DNA of 64,000 nucleotides, from NCBI RefSeq assembly GCF_964340395.1, contig NC_135553.1, positions 12,638,501 to 12,702,500 on the forward strand. The letters run 5' to 3'. The notes under the pieces were generated by a model that saw nothing but the letters and a program-made list of their open reading frames with translations, searched no databases and was not told the DNA's origin. The DNA comes from Glandiceps talaboti. Lineage: Eukaryota > Hemichordata > Enteropneusta > Spengelidae. A program made the translations under genes and the position numbers. Numbering within the stretch: position 1 is the stretch's first letter; every line of letters starts with the position of its first letter. Shown here piece after piece: positions 11,567 through 23,169 of this stretch.

Positions 11567-14290
11567 GACAAAACATGAACAAAAGCAAACACACATGCAT
11601 GCTCGCGCGGTGACAGAATCAAAACGTCAGCATCATAAAATTCATATTCCCATTGGAGCTAAAAGTCGTCGGAAAAAACTTGAGAATACAGCTCATGATG
11701 TACAAATCAAAATGTACACACATTTGATCGTTTTACTGTATCTTACCTTTATTACAGTTATTCATGGATCTTGGTTTGCTCACACCAAAGGCTGGTTACC
11801 TCACTGCAAAGATGACAATGTTATCTTCCTAAAGTATGACGATATCGTAAAGGTAATTCTGTCATAATTATATGATTTAAAGACAACAACATTGTTCATG
11901 TTCGTTTGGTGGGAAATCTCGCTACTGAAATCTCGCTACTGAACGGGCCAGCAGACGATCGAACAAGACTTCTTGTTTATAGATAAAATTATAACACGGA
12001 TCGCGAATTGTTAGTATGGTGGATAAACTCAAAACGTTGGGCATTTTTGTAACATTTAGGATCTGGAGAATCAGGTGATGATTTTAGAGTACGTGTGCTC
12101 GTTTGCCGAGAAACACCGAGGATGTTTTTTTTAAGGAACTAGACACTTGAATAGTATGATTTATTCATGTCTGTTGACGCCCATGACACAATGTGTATCG
12201 ATGACAAGGACATCCGCTAAACAAATAAAGAGGGACAAGTTTCAATTCAGTGTTCCTTGGCGCATACAGTGTACAATGTAAAATCATACCAGATTTAAAC
12301 TGAATGCCTTCCATAAGGGCAAAGTCTTTAGATTTTCGTTCCTACTCACAATAATTGTTGGAATGTAACAGAATATATACGATTACTTATATTTGAACAT
12401 AGACCCTACACGTGTGTGTACCAACATTAATTGAATTTGAAGAGTGCATTTTTAAAATATAGCCTAATTACTGAAAATCATTAATTATGCATATTACTCA
12501 TTAAAACTGAAAGCTACGTCACCAAGCTTTTCAAAACATGTGTGATAAGTTATCTTTGAAGTACGTACCAAATTATATTGAATTCATTATGCAAATGACT
12601 CATTATGCAAATGACTCATTAAAACAAAGAGTTACATAAATAAACTTAACGTTATAAGAGTACTCCCTGGTATCGTGAATCTATGGACCAAATTATATAG
12701 AATTTGAAGCTTGCAAGTCTTCATATATAGCCTAATTACTGAAAATCATTAAAATTGAAAACTACATCAACAAGATTGTGCCCCTGGTTTTGTTTGAGGT
12801 ATGTACCAAATTATATTGAATTTGAAGTGTGCATTCTCAAGCTATAGCGTAATTACTGAAAATAAATAATTATGCAAACGAGACATTAGAACGACAACCA
12901 GTTCTAGCCATTACCTTAAAGAATATGTGCACCAAATGTCGTTTCAATTGAGCCAGCCGTTTTTGAGAAAAGGATGACACAGTCAGACACACAGACACAC
13001 AGGCAAACATGCATACATACATACATACATACATACATACATACATACATACATACATACATACACACACACACATACATACATACATACATACATACAT
13101 ACATACATACATACATACAGACATACAGACAGACAGACAGACAGACAGACAGAGAGACAGACAGACAGACAGACGGGTGGACGGACGGACGGACGGACGG
13201 ACAGACAGACAGACACACACAGACACACGCACACGCACACACACACACACAGACAGACAGACAGACAGACAGACAGACGTTTCATCCTTACTATGTAATC
13301 GGATACATATTTATACAGAAGGTAAAAATGACGCTCCACAACCTAAAGTGTACAAGTGTTTGATTTGTATTCAGTTGTATTACATCTTTTCACATGGCTT
13401 CTCATTCACAGGACCTTGAGGGCACCATTTCAAGATTAGCACTGTTTCTACTTCAAAGGCCATTGTCTCCATCAAAGATTACCGAGATAACTGAATTATG
13501 TCGATTTGGCTGTATGGTGAAAAACCCCAATGTAAACAAACGAACTCTCAGTGACGGAAACCAGCACCATACAATTATGCGTAAAGGTGATTCTTTTAAT
13601 TTACATGTAAATCCTCCAATTCGTTGCTTTGCCATTCGGAAGCTTGTTCCTGGTCCCTCTTGAAATAACAAACAAAAAACAAGTACATGTACTACTCTGG
13701 CAGTCGAGATCTTGAATTACTATAAGATAGAAACATCCCAAAACTATTATTGTTCAATGTGGTAGAGTACACAAGTTGGTGATAGGGGTGCCTTTGTTGT
13801 GGTGCCAATCTAATCACCTATTGATGTAAAGATAATGTAAACATTGGAAGTCCTTAATCAGCAAGATCATGGAACTCAGCTAGAAACGCCACCCCTACTG
13901 TCAATATCAATATCAATATCAACATCAACTATACAACTTATAATTGTTTATAGTTTGTGTCTTATCTTAGTCAACGGAGACCTCGATTGCCAGAGTATGT
14001 AGTATTATGCATGGATAGAATGCGTCCAAATTCAGGGTATGTATTTGGTATTTTGTTCGCCAGTATGACGTAAGACCTTGAAAAAAACTTGAAAAAAATG
14101 CATAAAATGTTATACATGTATTTCAAACACGCAACGTGCAAATACCTATCGTAACGGTTAGTTTTGACTTTGTTTGTATAATTCTACAGGTATTCCAGGA
14201 GATTGGAAGAATGTGTTAACTGTGGCTGATAGTGAACGTATAGACGACGTATATAAGAAAGAGATGGAAGGTCTTGATATAACTTTTTGA
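9141..14290 (+). CDS. Cytosolic sulfotransferase (SULT family), six exons, 287 aa
   Basis: Transfers sulfonate from PAPS to hydroxyl or amine acceptors in the cytosol; the substrate cannot be read from the sequence. Coding exons: 9141-9285, 9635-9864, 10503-10620, 11758-11852, 13412-13586 and 14190-14290. They total 864 nt, all introns are GT-AG, and phases match. The 5'-phosphosulfate loop TYPRSGTT is at residues 44-51, with Leu52 where most SULTs have Trp. The catalytic-base motif KTHLP has His109. [17 protein letters not shown] is at about 127-143. The PAPS-binding [10 protein letters not shown] is at 253-262. Length is close to the usual 285-300. The ATG at 9141 was chosen because it gives a normal SULT N-terminus; a splice acceptor near 9061 suggests an upstream 5' UTR exon. 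The introns hold several microsatellites. Confidence 0.95.
9945..10036. repeat. (ACAGT)n pentanucleotide array in SULT intron 2
   Basis: Nearly perfect tandem ACAGT units starting 81 bp after the exon 2 donor. The motif and the trailing gcattgta match the array near 8330-8400. Confidence 0.95.
11095..11205. mobile_element. Rearranged fragment of foldback family M1
   Basis: The block 11095-11132 is the complement of the gtattgcactg block that follows copy 1. It is followed by a left terminus, cagaaccccatgcca, at 11166. Order and orientation differ from the other copies. Lies in SULT intron 3. Confidence 0.55.
11520..11568. repeat. (CAGA)n microsatellite in SULT intron 3
   Basis: Tandem CAGA. 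It is preceded by a segment (cctgagaaaatgatgacac) resembling the one before the 13-kb array, so the array belongs to an interspersed repeat. Confidence 0.9.
12405..12965. repeat. Diverged tandem repeat, about 120-150 bp units
   Basis: The phrase gtaccaaattatattgaatt recurs with variation near 12420, 12567, 12687, 12807 and 12929. Most copies are followed by tagcctaattactgaaaatc and a cattaaaactgaaa-like segment. That is four to five degenerate units in SULT intron 4. A diverged relative lies at about 11360-11500. Confidence 0.7.
12970..13280. repeat. Compound ACAT / ACAG / GGAC microsatellite
   Basis: Long tetranucleotide blocks (ACAT, ACAC, ACAG, GGAC, then ACAG) in SULT intron 4, ending 132 bp before exon 5. 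The 110-136 aa open frames here are repeat artefacts. Confidence 0.97.
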
Positions 14291-14417
14291 CATTCCTGGG
14301 CAAGGATAAATACCACTATTAAACAAGCCCTTCAGATATGTAAATTTCTTATCAGTAAAGATGTTAATGTCGTCTTATCAAGGCAACATGTTAGATGTGT
14401 ATCGACGATTTTGCGAT

Positions 14418-14423
14418 AATAAA
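14418..14423 (+). terminator. AATAAA poly(A) signal of the sulfotransferase
   Basis: First AATAAA after the stop codon, 128 nt downstream, with no intervening gene. Confidence 0.7.
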
Positions 14424-15580
14424 TGAACCAAGTACTCCATGTACAGTCATATATAGGGTTTCTTCGGCCTTTTTTGTATACTTTTATTTTCACAAAATAG
14501 ATCTGTGCTCATGTGTATTTTTTTGGGTATTGCGATTATGCAATGCTAATGTCTGAGCTACACCAACAGTGAAAGGGTTGACTTTTGGATTTCCAAACTC
14601 AATTTGAATAATAATGATACAGTATTTAAAAAAAAATAGTCTGGATGACAACATGTTTTCTAACTAAACCCCGTCTGGTCAAAGTCGCTCAATCAGCACA
14701 AAAAGTTGTTCAACCAATCAGTGAACCACAACTGTTATAGTGACGTAAACAGTGTATAAGTAGCTGAATATACCCTATTTTGGACATTACATACATTAAC
14801 TGCCCCAATAAATACTAACATAAGTATAGACTGTGTTATTGGTTTGAAATTTGTGATTGATTAACAACAAAGACATGAATGACTGTGTGGGTGGGTGGCT
14901 GTGGGTGTATTTTAAATTGCACCTCATGCATCTCACGACTTCTAGCGTAACGATTTTGACTATACTGTGAGTGGAGGTGTAAATCGTAATGATACCGTAT
15001 AGGAACTAGACTATTAAAATATAATAATCTAAGTCATTCGAATTCTAGTTTGCAATGTTAGTCAAAATTTGACGATAGGTTGTGTTGGCATTACTTGTAT
15101 AGTTTAGGCTGTCTACGGTCGCTGGGTCACTACTGAGGTGCATGCAGTGGAAAACGCTGAAGCACAAATTGTGAAAATGTGGGGACAAGAAATCAAAATT
15201 AGTAAAATTCAATATTTGCTCATAGCCCCAAATCACTCCAGTTGTATTCTCTTCAGCATAAAAAATCGAATATAAACAGGGTTGACTGTTAGTCTGGATG
15301 CCAACGTGATCTCCGAAAGATATGGAGTTGTAAATCGTAACGTTCGATGCCATATATGGACGTCTCGGCGACTGTAAATATGTTGACCATATTAAACTTT
15401 GCGGTGTGGATTTGTCAAGCGTCTGACTGTTGACACTCTCAGTGATCGTCCACTCCAAACGTTGGTTGGTCTCTATCTACCTCAGACCACTATATAGAAA
15501 TTAGTGGTCTCAGGCTCCACCAAGCGGTAGGTCACAGGTGATGGTTGGGAATGTTTGATTGAACGCTTGTACGAGCATCG
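14424..15580. other. Intergenic DNA with one unassigned open frame
   Basis: Between the 3' ends of the sulfotransferase and the armadillo gene. The only notable item is a minus-strand frame of 137 codons at 15045-15458. It has no motif I recognise, several N-x-S/T sequons and no clear splice or poly(A) context. It could be chance or 3' UTR. Confidence 0.5.
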
Positions 15581-15581
15581 G

Positions 15582-16792
15582 TTATTTATGTGTTGAAGGA
15601 GATTCAAAACCTAGAATATCTATCAATACACGTGCCATGTTTCGTGGCCACGATTTCCAGGAGAATTCTGAGATAATTTTCAAGGCCAAATGTAAATCCA
15701 AGCGACGTTCGTATAGTTCCTGTAGAATATCCACCCTATTGACTGTGAGGCAGGCCAGAGTGTAGCACGCCCAATTCGATAAAATTTTTAGGTCTGGAAC
15801 GAGGATAACATTCATCAGAATTTTGACACCGCCAAGATTTATGACTTTTTCTTGATTGTCCTTATTCTGATAACAGATTTCTGCCAGTGCTCTGATGACT
15901 GCTATTTTGACGTCGACACTAGTTGGCGTTGTTGGTACGCTGAGTATGTCTAGTAATGTTGCAATGTGTGTTCCAGCCAATTTTGCTGTGTCGGGTCCAC
16001 CTACGGCAAAATACAAGAAATACGACAAGAGTCAGTTAACATTGAAGAAACAGACAAGGAAAAAACAACCTGTTAGACCACAGGGGCCAAGGCTTAATTA
16101 GTTATGTTATACTTTACAAAAAAAAGAAAGTAAATACACAAAAACATAATAAAACACTGACAAACATGAACGAGGGTAATTTACATATCACTATTTTAAC
16201 AATGTTTCTATGTATAAACCAGTATTACAATATGTTTTCCTATATGAGATATGTGAAGTGGTCACTAACGTTTGAGATACTCCGTAAGTGGGTGATCACG
16301 CATGCGCAGGGTGATCGTTTGTAATTGATTACGCAGGGTGATCGTACTCTCATAATTATAAATACGATAACATGTAGCAATGTTATTTTTTTCACTGTAT
16401 CATTTTTGTACAGGCAGACAGCATTCTGTTCCAGGTCAACCGGCTTTCATTGTGTTATATATGAATTGAAATTTTCAGGATTCAATTATTCATTTCAAGA
16501 ATAAACTGATAAAGGCTCGACAAGGATCCGACCACCGAGGAGGCGATGCACTTGTCTGGACTCCTAACATGTGTACTAGTATACTGTACATACCATTATT
16601 TGCCAGATGGCCAATCTTCTGAATGGCGTCAGATTTCGTGTCGTTGTCTGCGTTACCAGTCAAATGCCGTGAGAACATCATTATATCACGTCTATATTTG
16701 TTAACTTCGTCATCCCATAACATATTATCAACTTCTCCACCTGTGAAATTCGTCCATTTCTTTCCAACGCTTTCTAACACCTGACGAAACAT
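15582..16792 (-). CDS. Armadillo-like helical protein, two exons, 205 aa
   Basis: Exons on the minus strand: 16792-16594 and 16000-15582 (199 + 419 nt = 618). The donor is gtatgt and the acceptor is tag, with phase 1 on both sides. After a start at MFRQVLES, residues from about 55 form alpha-helical repeats: SDAIQKIGHLAN, then IATLLDIL, then VDVKIAVIRALAEICYQN, then VINLGGVKILMNVIL. This is the hydrophobic spacing of armadillo repeats. Length and the short repeat region recall the ARMH2-type armadillo-like proteins, but that is a guess from memory. The frame stays open upstream to 16930, so an earlier start or another exon is possible. Function unknown. Confidence 0.7.
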
Positions 16793-18639
16793 CGTGTGTC
16801 CTTTTCTCGACTGTAATATATTATTGTACGAATGCAAAAAAGGACTTCTTCTCAGGCAGAAGGAGGAACAAATAATATTCCACCTTGGAACACGAAACCA
16901 ATAGGAATTTATAACAAACAACCCATCCATTGCATGTGATTCTGTTCCATTTTGGAATTGGTTCTGAATATAGCGCGCACTGCACTATAACTGTTTGTTT
17001 GTTCTTTTCTTCTAGACTACAGTGCATTGTTTGCTAAAATGAACGATTAATAACGAAACGTCAGCGCTTTATCGACTTGTTTCAACCAATCTTACCATTG
17101 CAAGTTTTTACGCCAATAGTATAAGCATTGCAATCAGACGTTTTGGGCAATCGTCGTCAACGTGTCGAAATAAGGCCCGGAATTGAACTCCTTATTGGAG
17201 GTACGTGAGAAGTTCAACGTTTATTCCGGGCTTCAAGGAGTATGGTCGAACGAACGAACGAACGAACGAACGAACGAACGAACGCGAGATTCGTATACGC
17301 CAGCATGCATTCCTAGATCCTGCCTGTACAGCATTCTACATTTATATTGCTTTGTCCTCATTTCATTACAATCCCGTCATGAGAGAAAAAAACAACACCT
17401 GCGTCTCCACAAAGCGTTAAAAATATTACCCGATTGTGTACTTTGCCACAGTTCGACACTATCCAGGCATTTTGGAAATTAGGGAGTCTTCAGTAATTAC
17501 AGGGGGGAGGGGGTTCACTTTTTCACAAATCGGTCCACGGGGGACGACCATATTTTAGAAAGGCCAGCAGTGAGAGTAAAAAGAAGCTCCTGACATTGTT
17601 TCATACCCATAATGCCCCGCCTCAGAGTCCAGCAGTTATTTTCTGAGCTGTACACACGCACGTATGCACGTTTGCCGTGTGGTAAGTTTGTGTGACCTGA
17701 GAAACTCGACACGAGTGTGGATCATGCAAAGACCAAGTGAGACTCCCTAGGTTATAGCTATAGAGTCGTTGAGTGATCGGTGAGAGCGAGATAAGAAGCT
17801 AATCACCTACTGGGGTTGGGGTTGGGGGGACAGATTTATACTTCCTGATTTGTAGTAGGTTGATATATGCGTGATTATTTTACACAATTGCAAATTAGTT
17901 TATTGTAATAAATTTCTTTTCGTCAGTGAAGTTGTTGTCGCTGTTATGGAAGACCCTCAGACCTCTAAAAATAGTTTGTGGTCTGAGGGAAGACCTAAAG
18001 GGACTCACCACAGTGACGACATGCGCTTTGCAAAATGTAAATACCGCGGGAAATTCGAGCATGTCCGAAGTATATATGACGTAATCATGCGCGGGTAATT
18101 AAATCGAGCTCCCATTTCGTTCTCCTGTCATATGTAATTTATCAAGCACTTGCTAATAGTCTATCTACGTACATGATAATATACACGAAAGTAGCCTACC
18201 CGTACTGTAGACCCGGACTGTAGATTCGAAGAACTAGCGCTACTACGCTGTTTGCTATCATAAACTGACATTTTGATTTAAAATTTCGTTGTCCTTTTTC
18301 TCGAGCGAAAATTAAAAAAATCAAAAGGTCAGTTAGGATAGCGGAATAGTTCAGTAGCGATAGTCCTTGAAGTCTACGGGTAGTCAAAGTCAAAATAGAA
18401 CATATACCAACAACAACAATAATAACAATAGATTCTCACCGTTTTCTAGATATATTGAAGACTCCTTTAGATTGAACGCCATTCGGAAAAAAATTACTGA
18501 TTTTTATATGTTTCTATGTTTCTATCCGACTGTTTTATCACAACAGAGAGTACCAAAAATATCGAACTGTTTTACATTTGAAATTAAGCCGTATGAAGTG
18601 TGAACCTACAAAGTAGATGTTGCGAATAGAGTGAAGTCT
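16793..18639. other. Intergenic DNA, mostly unannotated
   Basis: Contains a perfect (CGAA)n microsatellite at 17247-17284. At about 17500-17570 there is a G-rich motif with ggttcacttttt and accatattttagaaa that recurs near 8225-8275 and 8936-8985. A 75-codon frame at 17871-18098 has no recognisable content. Confidence 0.6.
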
Positions 18640-18644
18640 CAAGG

Positions 18645-18807
18645 TGTTATGTTGGGGACATATTAGTTAGAAAAACACGCAAAGGTTGAACGTGAACATG
18701 AACTTTATTGAACTGCGTCATTGCAGAAACTACTAGAATAAGGTTACATCCAAATCGAGGCTAACACGAATAGTGGGCGTGTTATGATAGAGGGCGATAT
18801 CACTACA
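18645..18807 (-). repeat. 3' LTR of the Ty3/gypsy element
   Basis: 163 bp, matches the 5' LTR throughout. Contains a minus-strand AATAAA at 18704-18709, a plausible polyadenylation signal. Confidence 0.96.
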
Positions 18808-18817
18808 TCTCCCTTCC
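18808..18817 (-). other. Polypurine tract (plus-strand primer) of the gypsy element
   Basis: In element orientation, ggaagggaga directly abuts the 3' LTR, where a retrotransposon polypurine tract is expected. Confidence 0.85.
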
Positions 18818-19048
18818 AAGTCGAGTCCTCTTTGCCTAATATCCAATAGATCAAAGAACTTTTTGAAACTTTATGAAATGTCAACAGTAACATGAGTAAG
18901 AACTCAAACAAACAAATTGTTCAACTTTTAGTGTGAATCACTTGGAAGTAAACTGTGCTGTCTTAGTCTTTTATGAAAACTATAACGAGTGTTTTTGAAA
19001 CAGTCCATGACTAATACAAGCATAGTGATTGCATGCACAATATTAATG

Positions 19049-22000
19049 TCACAAATCTAGTTTACTTGGTGGATTAACAATTCTTCCTGATCGCGTAGTG
19101 TATTGTCCTGTGGTATCTGGTACCGCTGTCTGTATGGGTATAGCACTTCCGTTCACCATAGTTTCTTTTGTCACATCCTGTCCTTTGGAAAGAGTCTCTG
19201 GTCTAACAACAGGTGATCTAAGTAGAACTTCGGACGGAATGTTCTTTTCCCAAGTATTGATCAGGGTAGAAGTTTTTACATCAACATTTCGTTCTGGTCG
19301 CATTGCTAGATGACGAGTGTTGCGACGAAGTGTTCCTTTCGGCGTTTGTACAATATATGATCTAGGTGTACCAGCAGCACGAACAACGGTTGCAGGAACG
19401 TTATCACCTTTAACATACACTTTATCTCCTGGCGATAATTTGCTGCGCTCCACTACACGATGGCGGTTGTCATAGTTACGTTTCTGGCGGTTTCTCAATA
19501 CTTCTTCCTTCTCACGCAGTGAATATGAATCTGGAATGTGTGGCTCCAGATTATCTGGTAGAATCGGTACTGTACTGCGTATCCTCCTATTGAACAATAA
19601 CTCTGCTGGTGAGTAGCCATTCTCTAGTGGTGTTGATCGATATGCAAGTAACGCCTTGTTGGGATCATCCAATGATGTTAACAACTTCTTAACAGTCTGC
19701 ACTGCTCTTTCAATTGCGCCATTCGACTGAGGGTAATGTGGACTACTTGTCACATGTGTAAAATCATAGTCTAATGCAAATTCCTGAAGTTCCACAGAAG
19801 CATACTGTGGTCCGTTGTCTGACATTACAGTTTCAGGAACTCCGTGACGTGCAAATATAGACTTCATAGATCTTATAACTGCTGCTGATGACAAGGAATA
19901 GAGTTTTGACAACTCTACATAGCGTGAATAATAGTCGACGAGTGCAAGGTATGTTGATCCATGCCATTCAAGCAAATCAGTGCCAACTTTCTGCCATGGG
20001 CGTCTTGGAAATTCGGTCGATATCAATGGTTCGGCACGATCCTTCTGACTTTTAATGCAGGTTTCACAACTTTTCACTAAGTTGTTGATTTCATTGCTGA
20101 GACCGGGCCACCATACTGCAACTCTTGCTCGTGCACGACATTTAGATATGCCAAGGTGACCTTCATGGATTCTTTGTAACAGTTCCCCTTGCATTTCCTT
20201 TGGAATCACTAGTCTACTACCTTTCAGAAGAAGACCGTTATGAGTGGTTAACTCTCCTCTTACATGCCAATATGGTTTTGTGATAGGGGACAGTTTTGGC
20301 CACCTGGGCCATCCAGTTTTGACGTATTGATTAATCAGCTGACAAACTTGGTCATTCGATTGACAGTTGCGAATCTGCTCCAGACGTGATTGAGACGCTG
20401 GCAATCCCTGGTAAACAGCATCTATGTAGGCTGTTGTTTCCTCTTGGAGTTTATGATCTTCAGTTTGCAGTGATGACTTCAGTGGAGAACGCGAGAGAGT
20501 ATCGGCTGTAACCATATTTGTACCTGGCACATGTGAGATTGTATATGAGTATCTCATCAGTCTGAGGCGGAAGCGTTGAACTCTTAGGGGTAAGTCCTCT
20601 AAACTCTTGCCTCCTAGTAATGGTACAAGTGGTTTGTGGTCAGTTTCAATATGGAAATGAAGACCCAGCAGGTAATTATTGAAGCGTTGACATGCCCATG
20701 TGATAGCTAATGCTTCTTTCTCTATCTGTGCATACCTCTGTTCTGTACTGGTCATAGCTCGTGATGCATATGCCACTGGCCTCCAATGTCCATCTGTCTG
20801 CTTCTGTGCTAGAACTGCACCGAGACCATATGATGAAGCGTCTGCAGAGAGTAGTGTCTCTGATTTAGTGTTAAACAAGGTGAGTATTGGTGTAGAACTT
20901 AGTAATGACTTCACTCTATGAAAAGCTTGGTCTTGGGCATCAGACCAGTGCCACGCATTTTTCTTTGACAGAAGATCTCTGAGTGGTTTTGTTGTCTCTG
21001 CTAAGTCTAGAGTGAATTTACTCAGTTGGTTTGCCATTCCCAAGAATCTCCGTAACTCAGTAATGTTGGTGGGTTTATCCATCTCAACAATTGCCTTTAC
21101 TTTGAGTGGGTCAGCACTGATTCCATGTTCACCAATGATATGGCCAACAAATTTTACTGACTTTACTGAAAACTCACATTTGTCTTGGTTCAATGTCAGT
21201 CCCGATTTCTCCAATCTGCGCAAGACATTCATTAGTCGTATGTCGTGTTGTTTCTGATTTTCTCCGAAGATAAGGACGTCATCTATTTCACAGATTACAC
21301 CTTCCAGACCATCAAGAATTTTCTGCATACGTTTTTGGAAGTGTTCTGGTGCTGATGAAATTCCAAATGGTAACCGCTGGAATGCAAATCGTCCAAACGG
21401 AGTCATGAATGTCGTAAGTAGCTGTGAATCAGGATCCAAATCTATTTGCCAAAACCCACTGTTAGCATCAAGTTTAGAAAACACCTTTGCTCCATGTACC
21501 TGTGCTAAAATGTGGTCGACTGCAGGTATTGGGTGTAATTCCCGACGTACCACTTCATTGAGTTTTTGCAGGTCCACACATATACGAACACGTTCAGAGT
21601 TTGGTTTGGGCACTACCACCATGCCTGCACACCAGTCAGTTGGCTGATCAACTGGTTTGATTACCCCAAGGTTTTGCATGCGTACCAGTTCGTCTTTAAC
21701 CTTTGACATGAGTGGAAGTGGAACTTGCCTTGGAGTAGTAATTGCATGTGGACATGCATCATCTCTGAGGTCAACTTTATATGTACCCTCAAGCTTGCCT
21801 AGTCCAGTAAACAGGCCTGGAAATAGCTGTTTGTATTTTGCCAGTTTATTCTGTTTCTCTGACACACTGCTGAGATTAGCTCTTGATAATATGTGCAATG
21901 ATTCTATAGCTGGTCTACCTAGTAACGCCTGACTTAGATGTTTCACAACATATACATTTTGGCATGACTTGGCTGTATGCTGGCGGCCATTGTGGTTGGA

Positions 22001-23140
22001 GTCTAAGTGTAGCACTCCTTTTATTTTACCAACAGTTTCCAGTTTGACTTGTCCTGGGCCATACAGTATTCTGTCAGCAGGCTGGAGTTGTGATGATTTG
22101 AATGTTTCGTTAAACATCTTCTCTGATATGGCAGTTACATCTGCACCTGTGTCAATTTTGAACTGTACGTTTTGACTGTTGACAGACAAATTTACCATCC
22201 ATGCTTTGCTTCCTGTTGCTTCTATTTCACCAAGGAATTCAGATTCAAATTCAGCCTCTTGTAGTACATTCATTTGCTTTGGTTGGTTTGATTGGTCATG
22301 GTTCCTTTTTGATCTGCAAACTTTTGCAAAATGGCCAATCTTACTACATGCATTACAACATACGTCCTTTGCTGGACAGTTAACTCTGTTGTGGTTGGAT
22401 TGGTTTCCACACCATGAACATCTAGAGTTGTTGTTGTATTTATTGCCACGTTGGTTATTTTGTCTTCCTGTGGAACGTCTGTCCTTATAAGTATTGTCGG
22501 ATTTTTGTTGAAACCCATTCCCTTTGGGCTGTTGTTTCTTTCTATAATTTCGCCCTTTATTGGACTTCACTGCATCCATGTTGTCACTACTGGCACTTGT
22601 AGGGCTTCGAATTGTATGCTGTTGACTCTTTACTGCTTCACTTTGACGTGCTTGATCGACAGCTTTTACTAAAGTCAACGTAGAATCTAACTGTAGCTTC
22701 TCAGAAAGCTTCTCATCAAGTAAACCTACAACAATCCTGTCACGTATCATTTCTTCGCGTAGGGCACCATATTTACAATGTTCGGCCAGTCCGTATAGCG
22801 CCGTAATGAAACTGTCAACGGATTCGCCTGGCTCTTGTTTACGGTTGTTGAATTTCGCCCGTTCGAAAATGACATTTCGGCGGACTATGAAGTAGTTTTC
22901 GAACTTACTTTTAACGACTGTGATGTCTGCGAGTTGCTCTTCGGTGAGTTCAAAGGACGGCAGGATTTCATCCGCTTTATCTCCCATTGTGTAGAGCATA
23001 GTGTTGACTTGCGACGACCCATCCTTGGCTGACAGACCGGATGCGATGCAGAATCGATCAAACCGCTGGATCCACTTCGGCCATTCGTTTGGCTTTGAAA
23101 AGTCAAATCCATCTGGTGCTGATACTTGAAACGATGCCAT
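19049..23140 (-). CDS. Gag-Pol polyprotein of the Ty3/gypsy element, 1363 aa
   Basis: One uninterrupted frame carrying all retrotransposition functions. Gag occupies about 1-290 with two zinc knuckles: C241-x2-C244-x5-H250-x4-C255 and C262-x2-C265-x4-H270-x4-C275. Protease has DTGA starting at Asp330. Reverse transcriptase spans about 460-640, with LDAN at 558 and EIDD at 618-621 in place of the usual YxDD. RNase H (about 760-885) carries SADASSYGLGAVLAQ. Integrase has a zinc-binding HHCC (His992, His996, Cys1025, Cys1028) and a DDE core (Asp1054, Asp1108, Glu1144). No stops or frameshifts, so it is likely competent. Gag and Pol are fused without a frameshift site. Confidence 0.97.
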   Translation of the reverse strand: MASFQVSAPDGFDFSKPNEWPKWIQRFDRFCIASGLSAKDGSSQVNTMLYTMGDKADEILPSFELTEEQLADITVVKSKFENYFIVRRNVIFERAKFNNRKQEPGESVDSFITALYGLAEHCKYGALREEMIRDRIVVGLLDEKLSEKLQLDSTLTLVKAVDQARQSEAVKSQQHTIRSPTSASSDNMDAVKSNKGRNYRKKQQPKGNGFQQKSDNTYKDRRSTGRQNNQRGNKYNNNSRCSWCGNQSNHNRVNCPAKDVCCNACSKIGHFAKVCRSKRNHDQSNQPKQMNVLQEAEFESEFLGEIEATGSKAWMVNLSVNSQNVQFKIDTGADVTAISEKMFNETFKSSQLQPADRILYGPGQVKLETVGKIKGVLHLDSNHNGRQHTAKSCQNVYVVKHLSQALLGRPAIESLHILSRANLSSVSEKQNKLAKYKQLFPGLFTGLGKLEGTYKVDLRDDACPHAITTPRQVPLPLMSKVKDELVRMQNLGVIKPVDQPTDWCAGMVVVPKPNSERVRICVDLQKLNEVVRRELHPIPAVDHILAQVHGAKVFSKLDANSGFWQIDLDPDSQLLTTFMTPFGRFAFQRLPFGISSAPEHFQKRMQKILDGLEGVICEIDDVLIFGENQKQHDIRLMNVLRRLEKSGLTLNQDKCEFSVKSVKFVGHIIGEHGISADPLKVKAIVEMDKPTNITELRRFLGMANQLSKFTLDLAETTKPLRDLLSKKNAWHWSDAQDQAFHRVKSLLSSTPILTLFNTKSETLLSADASSYGLGAVLAQKQTDGHWRPVAYASRAMTSTEQRYAQIEKEALAITWACQRFNNYLLGLHFHIETDHKPLVPLLGGKSLEDLPLRVQRFRLRLMRYSYTISHVPGTNMVTADTLSRSPLKSSLQTEDHKLQEETTAYIDAVYQGLPASQSRLEQIRNCQSNDQVCQLINQYVKTGWPRWPKLSPITKPYWHVRGELTTHNGLLLKGSRLVIPKEMQGELLQRIHEGHLGISKCRARARVAVWWPGLSNEINNLVKSCETCIKSQKDRAEPLISTEFPRRPWQKVGTDLLEWHGSTYLALVDYYSRYVELSKLYSLSSAAVIRSMKSIFARHGVPETVMSDNGPQYASVELQEFALDYDFTHVTSSPHYPQSNGAIERAVQTVKKLLTSLDDPNKALLAYRSTPLENGYSPAELLFNRRIRSTVPILPDNLEPHIPDSYSLREKEEVLRNRQKRNYDNRHRVVERSKLSPGDKVYVKGDNVPATVVRAAGTPRSYIVQTPKGTLRRNTRHLAMRPERNVDVKTSTLINTWEKNIPSEVLLRSPVVRPETLSKGQDVTKETMVNGSAIPIQTAVPDTTGQYTTRSGRIVNPPSKLDL

Positions 23141-23151
23141 AGTTTTCTAGT

Positions 23152-23169
23152 ATCCCACTTCTGACACCA
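23152..23169 (-). other. Primer binding site of the gypsy element (tRNA-Leu-like)
   Basis: In element orientation, TGGTGTCAGAAGTGGGAT directly follows the 5' LTR. Its complement ends TCTGACACCA, matching the 3' end of some animal tRNA-Leu species from memory. Confidence 0.85.

Noticed and set aside
12870-13419. Several 110-136 codon frames on both strands, Cys/Val/Thr-rich
   Set aside because: They are translations of ACAT/ACAG microsatellites inside SULT intron 4.
15045-15458. 137-codon minus-strand frame
   Set aside because: No domain, no splice partner and no poly(A) context; the length is reachable by chance over 64 kb in six frames. Kept only as a note.
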